NCBI RefSeq assembly: GCF_902506535.1
Contig: NZ_LR733827.1
Span: 1,330,200-1,394,199 of the forward strand
Direction of reading: 5' to 3'
DNA: 64,000 bases
Source: Pseudomonas sp. 8Z
GTDB taxonomy: Bacteria; Pseudomonadota; Gammaproteobacteria; Pseudomonadales; Pseudomonadaceae
Shown here: positions 47,264 to 55,646 of the stretch, piece after piece
Layout: every line of letters starts with the position of its first letter
How positions within the stretch are numbered: position 1 is the first letter of the stretch
Made by a program: the position numbers and the translations under genes
Notes under the pieces: generated by a model
What the model was told of the DNA's origin: nothing
Seen by the model: only the letters and a program-made list of their open reading frames with translations
Databases searched by the model: none

Positions 47264-49420
47264 TCAGGTCGACTTGCCGGACCTCGGCAATGGCAGGCCG
47301 TTCCAGTCCAGCACCGTCGGTACCTGCAGGGCCTCCTGTGCAGCAATGCCCGGCGCGACCAGAAAGCCCTGCATCACCGAGCACTGATGCTGAGTCAGCC
47401 ATTCGCGCTGGGCCTGGGTTTCAACACCCTCGGCGATAACCTCCAGGCCCAGATGATGGCCCAGATCGATGATGGTGCTGACCACAGCGGCATCGCGTGG
47501 CGAATCGAGCATATTGGCGATAAACAGCCGATCTATCTTCAGGGTGTCGAGTTCGAAATGGCGCAAGTAGGCCAGCGACGAATAACCCGTTCCAAAATCA
47601 TCGATGGCGACCTTCACTCCAAGTTCACGCAGGTGGCGCAACTGTGACTGCGTCAGTTGTAGATCCTGCATCAATGCACTCTCGGTAACCTCAACCTCCA
47701 ACTGGCTAGGTTTCAGGCCAAAGTGCTCTAGCACGCGCTGCAGATCCGGCACCAGTTGCGGCATTCCGAACTGCACCGGGCTGACGTTCAGACTCAACAC
47801 CACGTCGGGGCCAAACTGAGCCCGAAAATCCAGCAATTGCCCCGCCCCCTCGCGGAAAATCCACTCGCCCAGGCGATTGATCAGGCGTGTTTCTTCAAGC
47901 AGAGGAATGAACACATTAGGCGCCACCATGCCGGCCACCTTGTGCTGCCAACGCAGCAATGCCTCAAACCCACGCAGACGCCCACTGCCGAGATACACCT
48001 GTGGCTGGTAAACCAAGACGAAATCATCATTTTCGATGGCGTGACGCAAGCTCTCTTCGAGCATCAGCCGTGAGCGCGCACGGCCATTCATCTCCGGCGA
48101 GAAGAAGCGATATTGCTGCCGCCCGGCCCGTTTGGCCTCGTACATGGCCATGTCAGCGGCCCGCAACAAGCCTTCGACACTCTGCCCGCACTCGGGGAAA
48201 CAGGCGATCCCGACGCTGGCCCCCAAGGTGAAGTCAACGCCGTCGAGGTTATGCCGTATCGAAATCAGCTCGATGAGTTTCTCGGCAATCTTGGCGGCAT
48301 CCTCCGGGTGACCGAGATTGTCCAGCAAGGCAGTAAATTCATCGCCTCCGATGCGCGCCAGGCTGTCGTAGGGGCGCAAACAGGCTTTGAGCTGCTCCCC
48401 CACTCGACGCAGCAACTGATCGCCAAAATCGTGGCCGAGGGAATCGTTGATGCGCTTGAAACCGTCCAAATCCAGATACAACACGGCCAGGCGCTGACCA
48501 TTGCGTTCAATGCGCGCCAGTGCCGATTCCAATGCCTGATGAAAGCCACGCCGATTGAGCAGGCCGGTCAGCGAATCGGTAACCGCCTGCGACTCAAGCT
48601 GAGCATGCAGGTTACGCACGACGGACATATCCAACGCAATGACCACCATGGCCTGCTGCTGGCGCGGCAGCGGTGAGCTGGACAACGCCACCGGCAAACA
48701 ACCACCCTTGAACGTGCGCAACGCGGCTTCGTGTATTCGGTAAGTCTCTGCGCGCTTGAAGTGCTGATAAAACTCCGACTGCTGCCAGCCGCCCTCGAAC
48801 ACTGGCTCCTTGAGAAACGACAACAACTGGGAGCCTTCCAGATCGGCAACCTCGCCCTCAAGCATTCGCGCCATGGCAGGGTTGGCGAACTGAATGACAC
48901 CGTCTTCTGCAACCACCAGAATGCCTTCAGCCGCATTGGCCAACACCGAGGCGTTGAAGGCCCGCGCACGATCGAGTTGATGGGCGAGATACTGCAGCTC
49001 ACTGCGATCGCGCTCATGCTCAAGCAGACTTTGAATCTTATGGCGCAACACCGACGAGTCGAACGGTTTGAGTACAAAATCCACCGCGCCAGTGCTGTAG
49101 CCACGCAACACAGCATCATGCGTCTGGGCGATCGCCGAAACGAAGATGATCGGCGTCAGCCGTGTACGTGGATTGCCACGCATCAGCCGCGCCACCTCGA
49201 ATCCGTCCATGCCCGGCATCTGCACATCCAACAACACCAGCCCAACATCCTCTTCCAGCAGGCAACGCAGCGCCTCCTCGCCGGAATTGGCACAACGCAA
49301 CTGCCAATCGCCGTCCTCCAGCAACGCCTGCATGGCTTCTAGATTTTCAGCACGATCATCGACCACCAGCAGAATTTGCTTGGCGGCTACGGCGGAGGTC
49401 TTGCTTTGCGCCTGGGCCAT
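47264..49420 (-). CDS. Response regulator with REC-PAS-GGDEF-EAL domains
   Basis: Cyclic-di-GMP signalling protein of 718 residues. REC domain 14-135 with phosphoacceptor Asp65 (LLDVQMPGMDG); PAS about 155-270; GGDEF with intact GGDEF at 358-362 and an inhibitory RxxD site at 349-352; EAL from about 455 with EALLR at 486-490, NVS, DDFGTGYSS and EGVE motifs. Both catalytic domains look intact, so it could make or break c-di-GMP; the EAL set suggests at least a phosphodiesterase. It follows the hybrid kinase by 45 bp with GAGGAG upstream, so the kinase is its likely partner. Confidence 0.95.
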   Translation of the reverse strand: MAQAQSKTSAVAAKQILLVVDDRAENLEAMQALLEDGDWQLRCANSGEEALRCLLEEDVGLVLLDVQMPGMDGFEVARLMRGNPRTRLTPIIFVSAIAQTHDAVLRGYSTGAVDFVLKPFDSSVLRHKIQSLLEHERDRSELQYLAHQLDRARAFNASVLANAAEGILVVAEDGVIQFANPAMARMLEGEVADLEGSQLLSFLKEPVFEGGWQQSEFYQHFKRAETYRIHEAALRTFKGGCLPVALSSSPLPRQQQAMVVIALDMSVVRNLHAQLESQAVTDSLTGLLNRRGFHQALESALARIERNGQRLAVLYLDLDGFKRINDSLGHDFGDQLLRRVGEQLKACLRPYDSLARIGGDEFTALLDNLGHPEDAAKIAEKLIELISIRHNLDGVDFTLGASVGIACFPECGQSVEGLLRAADMAMYEAKRAGRQQYRFFSPEMNGRARSRLMLEESLRHAIENDDFVLVYQPQVYLGSGRLRGFEALLRWQHKVAGMVAPNVFIPLLEETRLINRLGEWIFREGAGQLLDFRAQFGPDVVLSLNVSPVQFGMPQLVPDLQRVLEHFGLKPSQLEVEVTESALMQDLQLTQSQLRHLRELGVKVAIDDFGTGYSSLAYLRHFELDTLKIDRLFIANMLDSPRDAAVVSTIIDLGHHLGLEVIAEGVETQAQREWLTQHQCSVMQGFLVAPGIAAQEALQVPTVLDWNGLPLPRSGKST

Positions 49421-49465
49421 TATCGCTCCTCTATCCCTCTGCCCTTATACGGGCGGCCTCTGCAT

Positions 49466-52400
49466 TCAGGTTAGATCATCGTTGCCTGCTGCTGCGGGCG
49501 GCATACCTAACCAGCGCTCCATCAGCGCCAGCAGTTCATCACGCATGACCGGTTTGGCCATGTAGTCATCAGCCCCCGCGGTAATGCATTTCTCGCGATC
49601 GCCCTTCATGGCATGGGCCGTTAGAGCGATGATCGGGATAGCGCAGCCGTGCTCTTGCTTGAGCAAGCGCGTCGCGGTGTAGCCGTCCATATTTGGCATA
49701 GCCATATCCATCAAAATCAGATCGAAGGGCTCACGCTGAAAAGCGGCGATGGCTTCAAGGCCATCCTTTGCCGAACTGACACGCATACCCGCCTCGTCAA
49801 GCAAGGCCGTCAGGGCATATACATTGCGTATATCGTCGTCTACCAGCAGGATGCGCTGACCGTGCAAGACGTTGTGCACGTCGTTACGACCTGGTGCATG
49901 CACATCGCCGAGAAAGCCTTGCACCGCTCGACACAAGGCCTCGGTATCGCCACCCTCTTTGCGAACGACCACGGCACTGTAGCGGCGCAGAAGCTGCCGG
50001 GCCTGCTGAGTGACATCCACCCCGGTGTTGATGACCACTCGCGTGCCCTGCAGCGTACGGATATGACTGAGGCGCTCAAGCAAGACGAAACCATCCTGCT
50101 CGGGCAAATCCAGGTCAATCACCAGTGCGCAGAAATCCCCCTGCGCATAAGCCGTGCAAGCCTCTTCGGCACTCGCACAAGCCATGACCTCGAAGCCCAA
50201 GCGTGCAAGCTCCTCACGATAGTGCTCACGCTCAACCTCAACGTCCTCCACCAACAACAGGCGCTTATCAGCCCGCTGCTCGTGCTGCAGTTCGAGAAAT
50301 ACCTGCTCCAGCTCATCGCGGCCAATAGGCTTGACCAGATAGCGCGTACCATCGTCGTTCCAGCCCGCGGGCTCAGGCACGCAAGAAATGATGTGCACCG
50401 GCGTATGGCGATGGCTGGGCTGCGAACGCAAACGTCTGAACAACTGCCAGCCGCTGATATCCGGCAGCAAAATGTCGAGAATCACGGCATTGAAGGCCTC
50501 ATGCTGCAGCAGTCCCAGAGCCTGCAGCCCGGTGCGGCAGTGAACACTGGAGAAACCATGAGCGTGAGCCTCTTCAGTCATCACTGCCGCAAAGTTGATA
50601 TCGTCCTCGACGATCAATAACGGCGGCCCCTCACCAGCCCTGAGCGGGCCCTCAACAGGGGCATCGGCGACGTTCGGCACGGTCTGCACCGGTAGTCGAA
50701 CAGTGAACGTCGCACCCTGCCCCGGCAGGCTTTGCAAACTGATATCGCCATCGAGCGCCAACACCAGTTGACGCGTAATGGCCAACCCCAGGCCAGTACC
50801 ACCGAAACGGCGACTGGTAGAGCCATCAATCTGCTGGAAGGCTTGGAACACCAGTTCATGCTGAGACGGATCGATACCGATACCGGTATCACGAACACTG
50901 AAGCACAGCAGCTCGCGTCCATCTTCGAGCTTTTCCTGGCATCCGACGGTGAGCGTAACCTCGCCCTGGTCAGTAAATTTCAAGGCATTGGATAGCAAGT
51001 TGCGCAAGATCTGGTGCAAACGCACACGATCGGTGTGCACCACCCTCGGCGTACCTGCCTCCAATTGGGTGTGCAAACGCAACCCCTTGAGTTCAGCCAT
51101 AGGCCGCAGACTGGCATCCAACTCGATTAGCACATCCTGAATATTGACCGGCTCCAGCTTGAGCTGCACACGTCCAGACTCGACCTTGGACAGGTCAAGC
51201 ACATCGTTGATCAACTGCAGCAGATCGCTGCCAGCCCGGTGCACGATGTCGGCATGCTTGGTTTGCTTTTCCGTTAGGTTGCCAGCCAGGTTTTGCCGCA
51301 ATTGGTCGCTGAGGATAAGAATGCTGTTGAGCGGCGTACGCAACTCATGCGACATGTTGGCGAGAAATTCCGATTTATAGCGATTGGCGAGCAACAGTTG
51401 CTCAGCCTGCTCACGCAATTTCTGCTCGGCAGCCTTGCGCTCGCTGATGTCGATGATCACCGCCTGCACCAAGTTTTCATCGCCACTACGAATGGGCGAA
51501 AGGCCCACCTCCAATGGGATCATGCGCCCATCGCGGTGCTGGCCGAACAGTTCGCGGTTGCCGCCCATACGCCGCGGCTCGGGCATGGCCTGATACCCCC
51601 GACGTAGCCCGACGTGGCTGCCACGCTGCGCGCTCGGCAAAAGCAGCTCGACCGGTTCACCCAGCAGAGCCTGACGCTCGTAACCGAACATCTGCTCGGT
51701 CTGGCGGTTGACCATGGCGATCCGCCCCAAGCCATCGACCAACACAATGGCATTAGGCGAGGCCTCAACCACCAGACGAAAGCGCTCTTCAGCGACCTTG
51801 CGCGCGCGCAGATCGACCAGGTTGAGCAGGCAGCCATTGCCCTCATGCAGACTGCTAATACTGAGCGTGACGGGAATGCTGTCACCGCGCAGGGTGCGAA
51901 CCACTCGTTCCTCAGTTTCACTCAACTGGTGCAAGTCACTGGCTGACTCGACACCCGGCAGCACGCGCTGCACCGATTCCCCAATCAGGCCCTGCACGGG
52001 GCAATCAAGCAATTCCGCCGCACTGCGATTGGCGATTTCGATACGTCCGGCGTCGTTGCACAGCAGGGTCGCCACCGGCAAACGCTCGATCAACATTCGG
52101 AAGCGCTCCTCGCGCTCCTGCAACGCCTCGGTTACAAGCTGGCTTGCATGCTGCTTGCGCGCACGCTGAAAGATGTACCCACCAACCATCAAGGCCAACA
52201 AGAAACTAGCCAGCAGCCCAACCCAAAGGTTGACCGAACTAACGTCCTGGCTCAACGCGGCATGCTCATACTCAAGCGTACCCACCACATCCAGCCCCCA
52301 TGTTCGACCATAGAGCGAAAGCTCCTGATAGCTGACGAACAATGGCGAAGCGGAGCCGCTGGCTCGCCCCATGTTCAGCAAAGGGCTGTCGACTGACTGC

Positions 52401-53176
52401 AAATCCCGTAGAGAGACCTCGAACTTGCGGTTCTGCTGGCCAAGAATCCCGTCGATCAAGTCATTACTGCGAAAGGCGCCATGTACCATGCCAATCAGAG
52501 CATCGCGGCGTTGCTCGACCGTATTTAACGGCATCCCAGCGCGAAACACAGGCAAAAAGAGTAATAGCCCATGCTGGGGATTCACCTCGGTTTCCTGGCG
52601 CAGCACAACCGGAGGGCTAAGGCTGGCGTCTCCCGTCTCGATGGCCCGTTCAATGGTGGCTTTGCGTACGCTCTCACTGAGCATGTCGAAACCAAGCGCA
52701 CGGCGGTTACGCCAGTCCAATGGACTGATGTAACCGACAAACAGGTGGGGTGGGTGGGCATCCTCGGGAAACAACTGAAAGCCCGCAAGATGGCGCGCCT
52801 GCATCTCGTCGCGAAACGTCTCGAACTCGCTGGCACGGATATAACGAGACCAAGCAACGGCCTGAATACCGGGATAACGATCCTGCAATTGCAACTGATC
52901 GAGCGCCCGATCCCACTCAGCAGGCGAGAGCTCATTGCTGCCAACCATCAGCCCGGATACGCCACGCAGCACCATCTCATAGGCCTGCATTCGCGCTAGA
53001 ACACGCAAGCCAATATCACTGGCCTCAAGCTGAAAACGGTGCTGGCGATCCTCGATCAGGCGCTGATAAGCAGCCTGGCTCTGCCAGAACAACAACCCAC
53101 CCAAGATCAACATGAGCGCAAGCGCCACCGCAACGGGCAGCCAAGGTTTGGGGGGCTGGACTACGCGGTCGTCCAT
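49466..53176 (-). CDS. Hybrid sensor histidine kinase, CHASE-PAS-PAS-HisKA-HATPase-REC-REC-REC
   Basis: 1236 residues. Membrane segments at 12-32 and 314-336 bracket a periplasmic CHASE-type sensor domain. Then two PAS domains (about 355-455 and 465-580), HisKA with phosphorylated His610 in MSHELRTPL, HATPase with an N box around 721-732, DTGIGI and GGTGLGLAI, and three receivers with Asp901, Asp1021 and Asp1157. No Hpt domain is present, so the phosphate may pass to a separate Hpt or act internally. The ligand is not predictable. First gene of a two-gene unit with the c-di-GMP regulator. Confidence 0.94.
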   Translation of the reverse strand: MDDRVVQPPKPWLPVAVALALMLILGGLLFWQSQAAYQRLIEDRQHRFQLEASDIGLRVLARMQAYEMVLRGVSGLMVGSNELSPAEWDRALDQLQLQDRYPGIQAVAWSRYIRASEFETFRDEMQARHLAGFQLFPEDAHPPHLFVGYISPLDWRNRRALGFDMLSESVRKATIERAIETGDASLSPPVVLRQETEVNPQHGLLLFLPVFRAGMPLNTVEQRRDALIGMVHGAFRSNDLIDGILGQQNRKFEVSLRDLQSVDSPLLNMGRASGSASPLFVSYQELSLYGRTWGLDVVGTLEYEHAALSQDVSSVNLWVGLLASFLLALMVGGYIFQRARKQHASQLVTEALQEREERFRMLIERLPVATLLCNDAGRIEIANRSAAELLDCPVQGLIGESVQRVLPGVESASDLHQLSETEERVVRTLRGDSIPVTLSISSLHEGNGCLLNLVDLRARKVAEERFRLVVEASPNAIVLVDGLGRIAMVNRQTEQMFGYERQALLGEPVELLLPSAQRGSHVGLRRGYQAMPEPRRMGGNRELFGQHRDGRMIPLEVGLSPIRSGDENLVQAVIIDISERKAAEQKLREQAEQLLLANRYKSEFLANMSHELRTPLNSILILSDQLRQNLAGNLTEKQTKHADIVHRAGSDLLQLINDVLDLSKVESGRVQLKLEPVNIQDVLIELDASLRPMAELKGLRLHTQLEAGTPRVVHTDRVRLHQILRNLLSNALKFTDQGEVTLTVGCQEKLEDGRELLCFSVRDTGIGIDPSQHELVFQAFQQIDGSTSRRFGGTGLGLAITRQLVLALDGDISLQSLPGQGATFTVRLPVQTVPNVADAPVEGPLRAGEGPPLLIVEDDINFAAVMTEEAHAHGFSSVHCRTGLQALGLLQHEAFNAVILDILLPDISGWQLFRRLRSQPSHRHTPVHIISCVPEPAGWNDDGTRYLVKPIGRDELEQVFLELQHEQRADKRLLLVEDVEVEREHYREELARLGFEVMACASAEEACTAYAQGDFCALVIDLDLPEQDGFVLLERLSHIRTLQGTRVVINTGVDVTQQARQLLRRYSAVVVRKEGGDTEALCRAVQGFLGDVHAPGRNDVHNVLHGQRILLVDDDIRNVYALTALLDEAGMRVSSAKDGLEAIAAFQREPFDLILMDMAMPNMDGYTATRLLKQEHGCAIPIIALTAHAMKGDREKCITAGADDYMAKPVMRDELLALMERWLGMPPAAAGNDDLT

Positions 53177-53305
53177 TCATCGTCCCTCGGTCATCCAAAA
53201 CCATCGCGCAGCAATCGTGCACGAACGTCACAAAACCACTACGGGTAGTCTAGTCAGGTTTTCGATGACTGGCCTTTTGCCAGAAGAGATACGACAGACG
53301 GCTGG

Positions 53306-53329
53306 AAAGCCTCCGAGTTACGGAGGCTT
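53306..53329 (-). terminator. Hairpin downstream of the first OmpA-like lipoprotein
   Basis: Nine-base arms AAGCCTCCG/CGGAGGCTT with a five-base loop and TTT after it on the minus strand, 10 bp beyond the stop codon. Confidence 0.55.
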
Positions 53330-53338
53330 GAGCAAGGC

Positions 53339-53995
53339 TCAGAGTGGGCGCAAGTTGATTTCGACGCGGCGATTCTGCGCACGGCCAGCGTCCGTGGCAT
53401 TACTGGCGATAGGCTGGCTGGAGGCAGCGCCATAAGCTGAAATACGTTGGGCAGGAACCCCGTTGCCGCTCAGGTAATCAGCAACACTCTGAGCACGACG
53501 CTGCGACAAGCTTTCATTGAGCGCTTGCGAGCCGGTGCTATCGGTATGACCAACGATGTTCACGCCGTTCTTGTCGAACTCCTTGAACACCAACACCAGC
53601 GAGTTGAGCGTCGGGTAGAAGCTGCTGGAAATATCCGCCGAATTGCTGGCGAAGGTGATATTGCCAGGCATGATCAACTTCAGATCATTACCGTTGCGCT
53701 GAACCTGCACGCCTGTGCCTTGCAAGGTCTGGCGCAATTTGGCTTCCTGAGTGTCGACGTAATAGCCATATCCGCCACCGGCAGCGCCACCGACGGCAGC
53801 ACCAATCAAGGCGCCTTTGGCGCGATCCTTCTTACTCGAGGTGGCGGCCCCTATCACGGCTCCAGTCGCTGCGCCGATACCACCATAGATACCGGCTTTG
53901 CCCGCCTGACTTTCACCGGTGTAGGGGTTGGTGGTGCAGCCGACCAGCACGGCCATGACTGCAGTTGCTGCAGCCAGATTACGCCAGATCTTCAT
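53339..53995 (-). CDS. OmpA-family outer-membrane lipoprotein (copy 1)
   Basis: 218 residues. Signal peptide with lipobox LVGC (Cys20). A Gly/Ala-rich glycine-zipper stretch (about 35-78, GGIGAATGAVIGAA, GALIGAAVGGAAGGGYGYY) is followed by the OmpA C-terminal peptidoglycan-binding domain with NIVGHTDSTGSQALNESLSQRRA and NRRVEINL. Resembles E. coli YiaD. Paralogue of the next gene upstream; 121 bp separate them. Confidence 0.93.
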   Translation of the reverse strand: MKIWRNLAAATAVMAVLVGCTTNPYTGESQAGKAGIYGGIGAATGAVIGAATSSKKDRAKGALIGAAVGGAAGGGYGYYVDTQEAKLRQTLQGTGVQVQRNGNDLKLIMPGNITFASNSADISSSFYPTLNSLVLVFKEFDKNGVNIVGHTDSTGSQALNESLSQRRAQSVADYLSGNGVPAQRISAYGAASSQPIASNATDAGRAQNRRVEINLRPL

Positions 53996-54116
53996 GGGAA
54001 TGTCCTTAAAATGCTTGGGATTTCAGGCAATAAGCCGATGACTTCGAGCCAAGACTGAAGCTCGAAGTTCCCAATAAGTCTAGCCCATGCAGGTAAAGCA
54101 AACTGACTGCTGGTAA

Positions 54117-54785
54117 TCACTGCACGCCAGGCAGAGGTCGTAGCGTCACCTCAACACGGCGATTTTGTGCCCGCCCATCCACCGTATCGTTACTCGCCAC
54201 CGGCTGATCCGGCCCCATACCACGGGTACTCATACGACTCGGATCAACCCCCTGGGCCAGCAGATAATCGGCAACACCCTGCGCACGGCGCTGAGACAAA
54301 TCCATGTTGTAGGCATGCGAGCCCGTGCTGTCCGTATGGCCAACCACCTCGATGCTGTTCTGGTTGTATTGGCGCAAGGAATTAGCCAAATCGTTCAGCG
54401 GCTTGTAGAAACTACTGGATATCTGCGCCGAGTCAGTCGCGAAGGTGATGTTGCCAGGCATGACCAACTGGATCACATCGCCCTGGCGCTGCACCTCAAC
54501 GCCGGTACCCTGCATGCTACGGCGCAGCTCCGCTTCTTGTTTATCGGCGTAGTAGCCATAACCCGCCGCAGCGGCGCCAGCCACCGCTGCACCGATCAAG
54601 GCGCCCTTGCCACGGTTGTCATGATTGATCAGTGCGCCAGCGGCGGCACCAGCCAATGCACCGAGCCCGCCGTAAGTGGCAGTTCGGTTGGACGTTGGCC
54701 CACTCTGGTCATAAGGATTCTGCGAAGCACAACCGGAGATCAACAGCGCGGACGCGCACAGAGCGATGAAACTCAAACGAAACAT
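54117..54785 (-). CDS. OmpA-family outer-membrane lipoprotein (copy 2)
   Basis: 222 residues with the same plan: lipobox ISGC (Cys19), glycine zipper (about 40-80), then the peptidoglycan-binding OmpA domain (EVVGHTDSTGSHAYNMDLSQRRA, NRRVEVTLRPL). It shares the unusual segments YGYYxDxQEAxLR, MPGNITFAxxSAxISSSFY and DYL with copy 1, so the pair arose by tandem duplication and then diverged. Confidence 0.93.
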   Translation of the reverse strand: MFRLSFIALCASALLISGCASQNPYDQSGPTSNRTATYGGLGALAGAAAGALINHDNRGKGALIGAAVAGAAAAGYGYYADKQEAELRRSMQGTGVEVQRQGDVIQLVMPGNITFATDSAQISSSFYKPLNDLANSLRQYNQNSIEVVGHTDSTGSHAYNMDLSQRRAQGVADYLLAQGVDPSRMSTRGMGPDQPVASNDTVDGRAQNRRVEVTLRPLPGVQ

Positions 54786-54851
54786 ATCAGCATCTCGAGG
54801 TGGCGACGGAATAATGGCCTTTTGAACGCGCCCCTGACGTTTAGTGCCGCG

Positions 54852-55496
54852 TCAGGCCCGAATAAAAGGGTTCTCGCGCATTTCATCACCCAGTCGCGTG
54901 TCAGGCCCATGACCGGTTACCACAGTGGCGTCCTCGTCGAGGCGATAAAGACGCTGCTTGATCGATCGCTCGATGGTTGCGTAGTCCCCGCCCCACAAGT
55001 CCGTACGACCAATACCGCGACGGAACAAGGTGTCACCGGCAATCAACAGCTTAGCCTCGGCAAACCAGAAACTCATCGAACCGGGCGTATGGCCAGGGGT
55101 ATGCAACGCCACGCCACATCCACACGCCAGCTCTTCATCATCGGCCAGCCAACGATCCGGCGCAGGCACTGGCGTGTAAGGCACACCAAACATGCTGCAC
55201 TGCATTTCCAGATTGTCCCAAAGAAACTGGTCATCCTTGTGCAGGTGCAGTGTTGCACCGGTCTTCTCTTTCATTTGCCCGGAGGCAAGAAAATGATCCA
55301 GATGCGCGTGGGTGTGAATGATGCTCACCACCTTCAACCCGTGAGCCTCCAGCCGCGCCATGATCAAATCTGGATTACCGCCAGGATCAACCACGATAGC
55401 GGCCTTGGTAAGCGGGTCACCAATAATGGTGCAGTTGCACTGCAAAGGCCCGACAGGGAATGTTTCACGAATTAGCGCGGGTTTTGCGGCTTGCAT
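54852..55496 (-). CDS. Metallo-beta-lactamase-fold hydrolase (glyoxalase II-like)
   Basis: 214 residues from the ATG at 55496 (GAGGAA upstream). Zinc motif HTHAHLDH at 61-68, further ligands in HTPGHTPGS and AGDTLFRRGIGR, and a distal VVTGHGPDT. YcbL/GloB-like proteins hydrolyse S-lactoylglutathione or other thioesters; the substrate here is unknown. It lies between the LuxR regulator and the lipoprotein pair. Confidence 0.9.
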   Translation of the reverse strand: MQAAKPALIRETFPVGPLQCNCTIIGDPLTKAAIVVDPGGNPDLIMARLEAHGLKVVSIIHTHAHLDHFLASGQMKEKTGATLHLHKDDQFLWDNLEMQCSMFGVPYTPVPAPDRWLADDEELACGCGVALHTPGHTPGSMSFWFAEAKLLIAGDTLFRRGIGRTDLWGGDYATIERSIKQRLYRLDEDATVVTGHGPDTRLGDEMRENPFIRA

Positions 55497-55646
55497 TGGG
55501 TATTCCTCGAAAAAGCTGTCGCACCAAGACGCGGCACAGATACGGCCCATCTCATCAGCAGGTGCATTCTGGGCGTCAAGGATGACGCCTGCCGACATTG
55601 ACGTTCAACAACTCGGCGCGAGATAAGCATCGGGATGACTCTGGAT

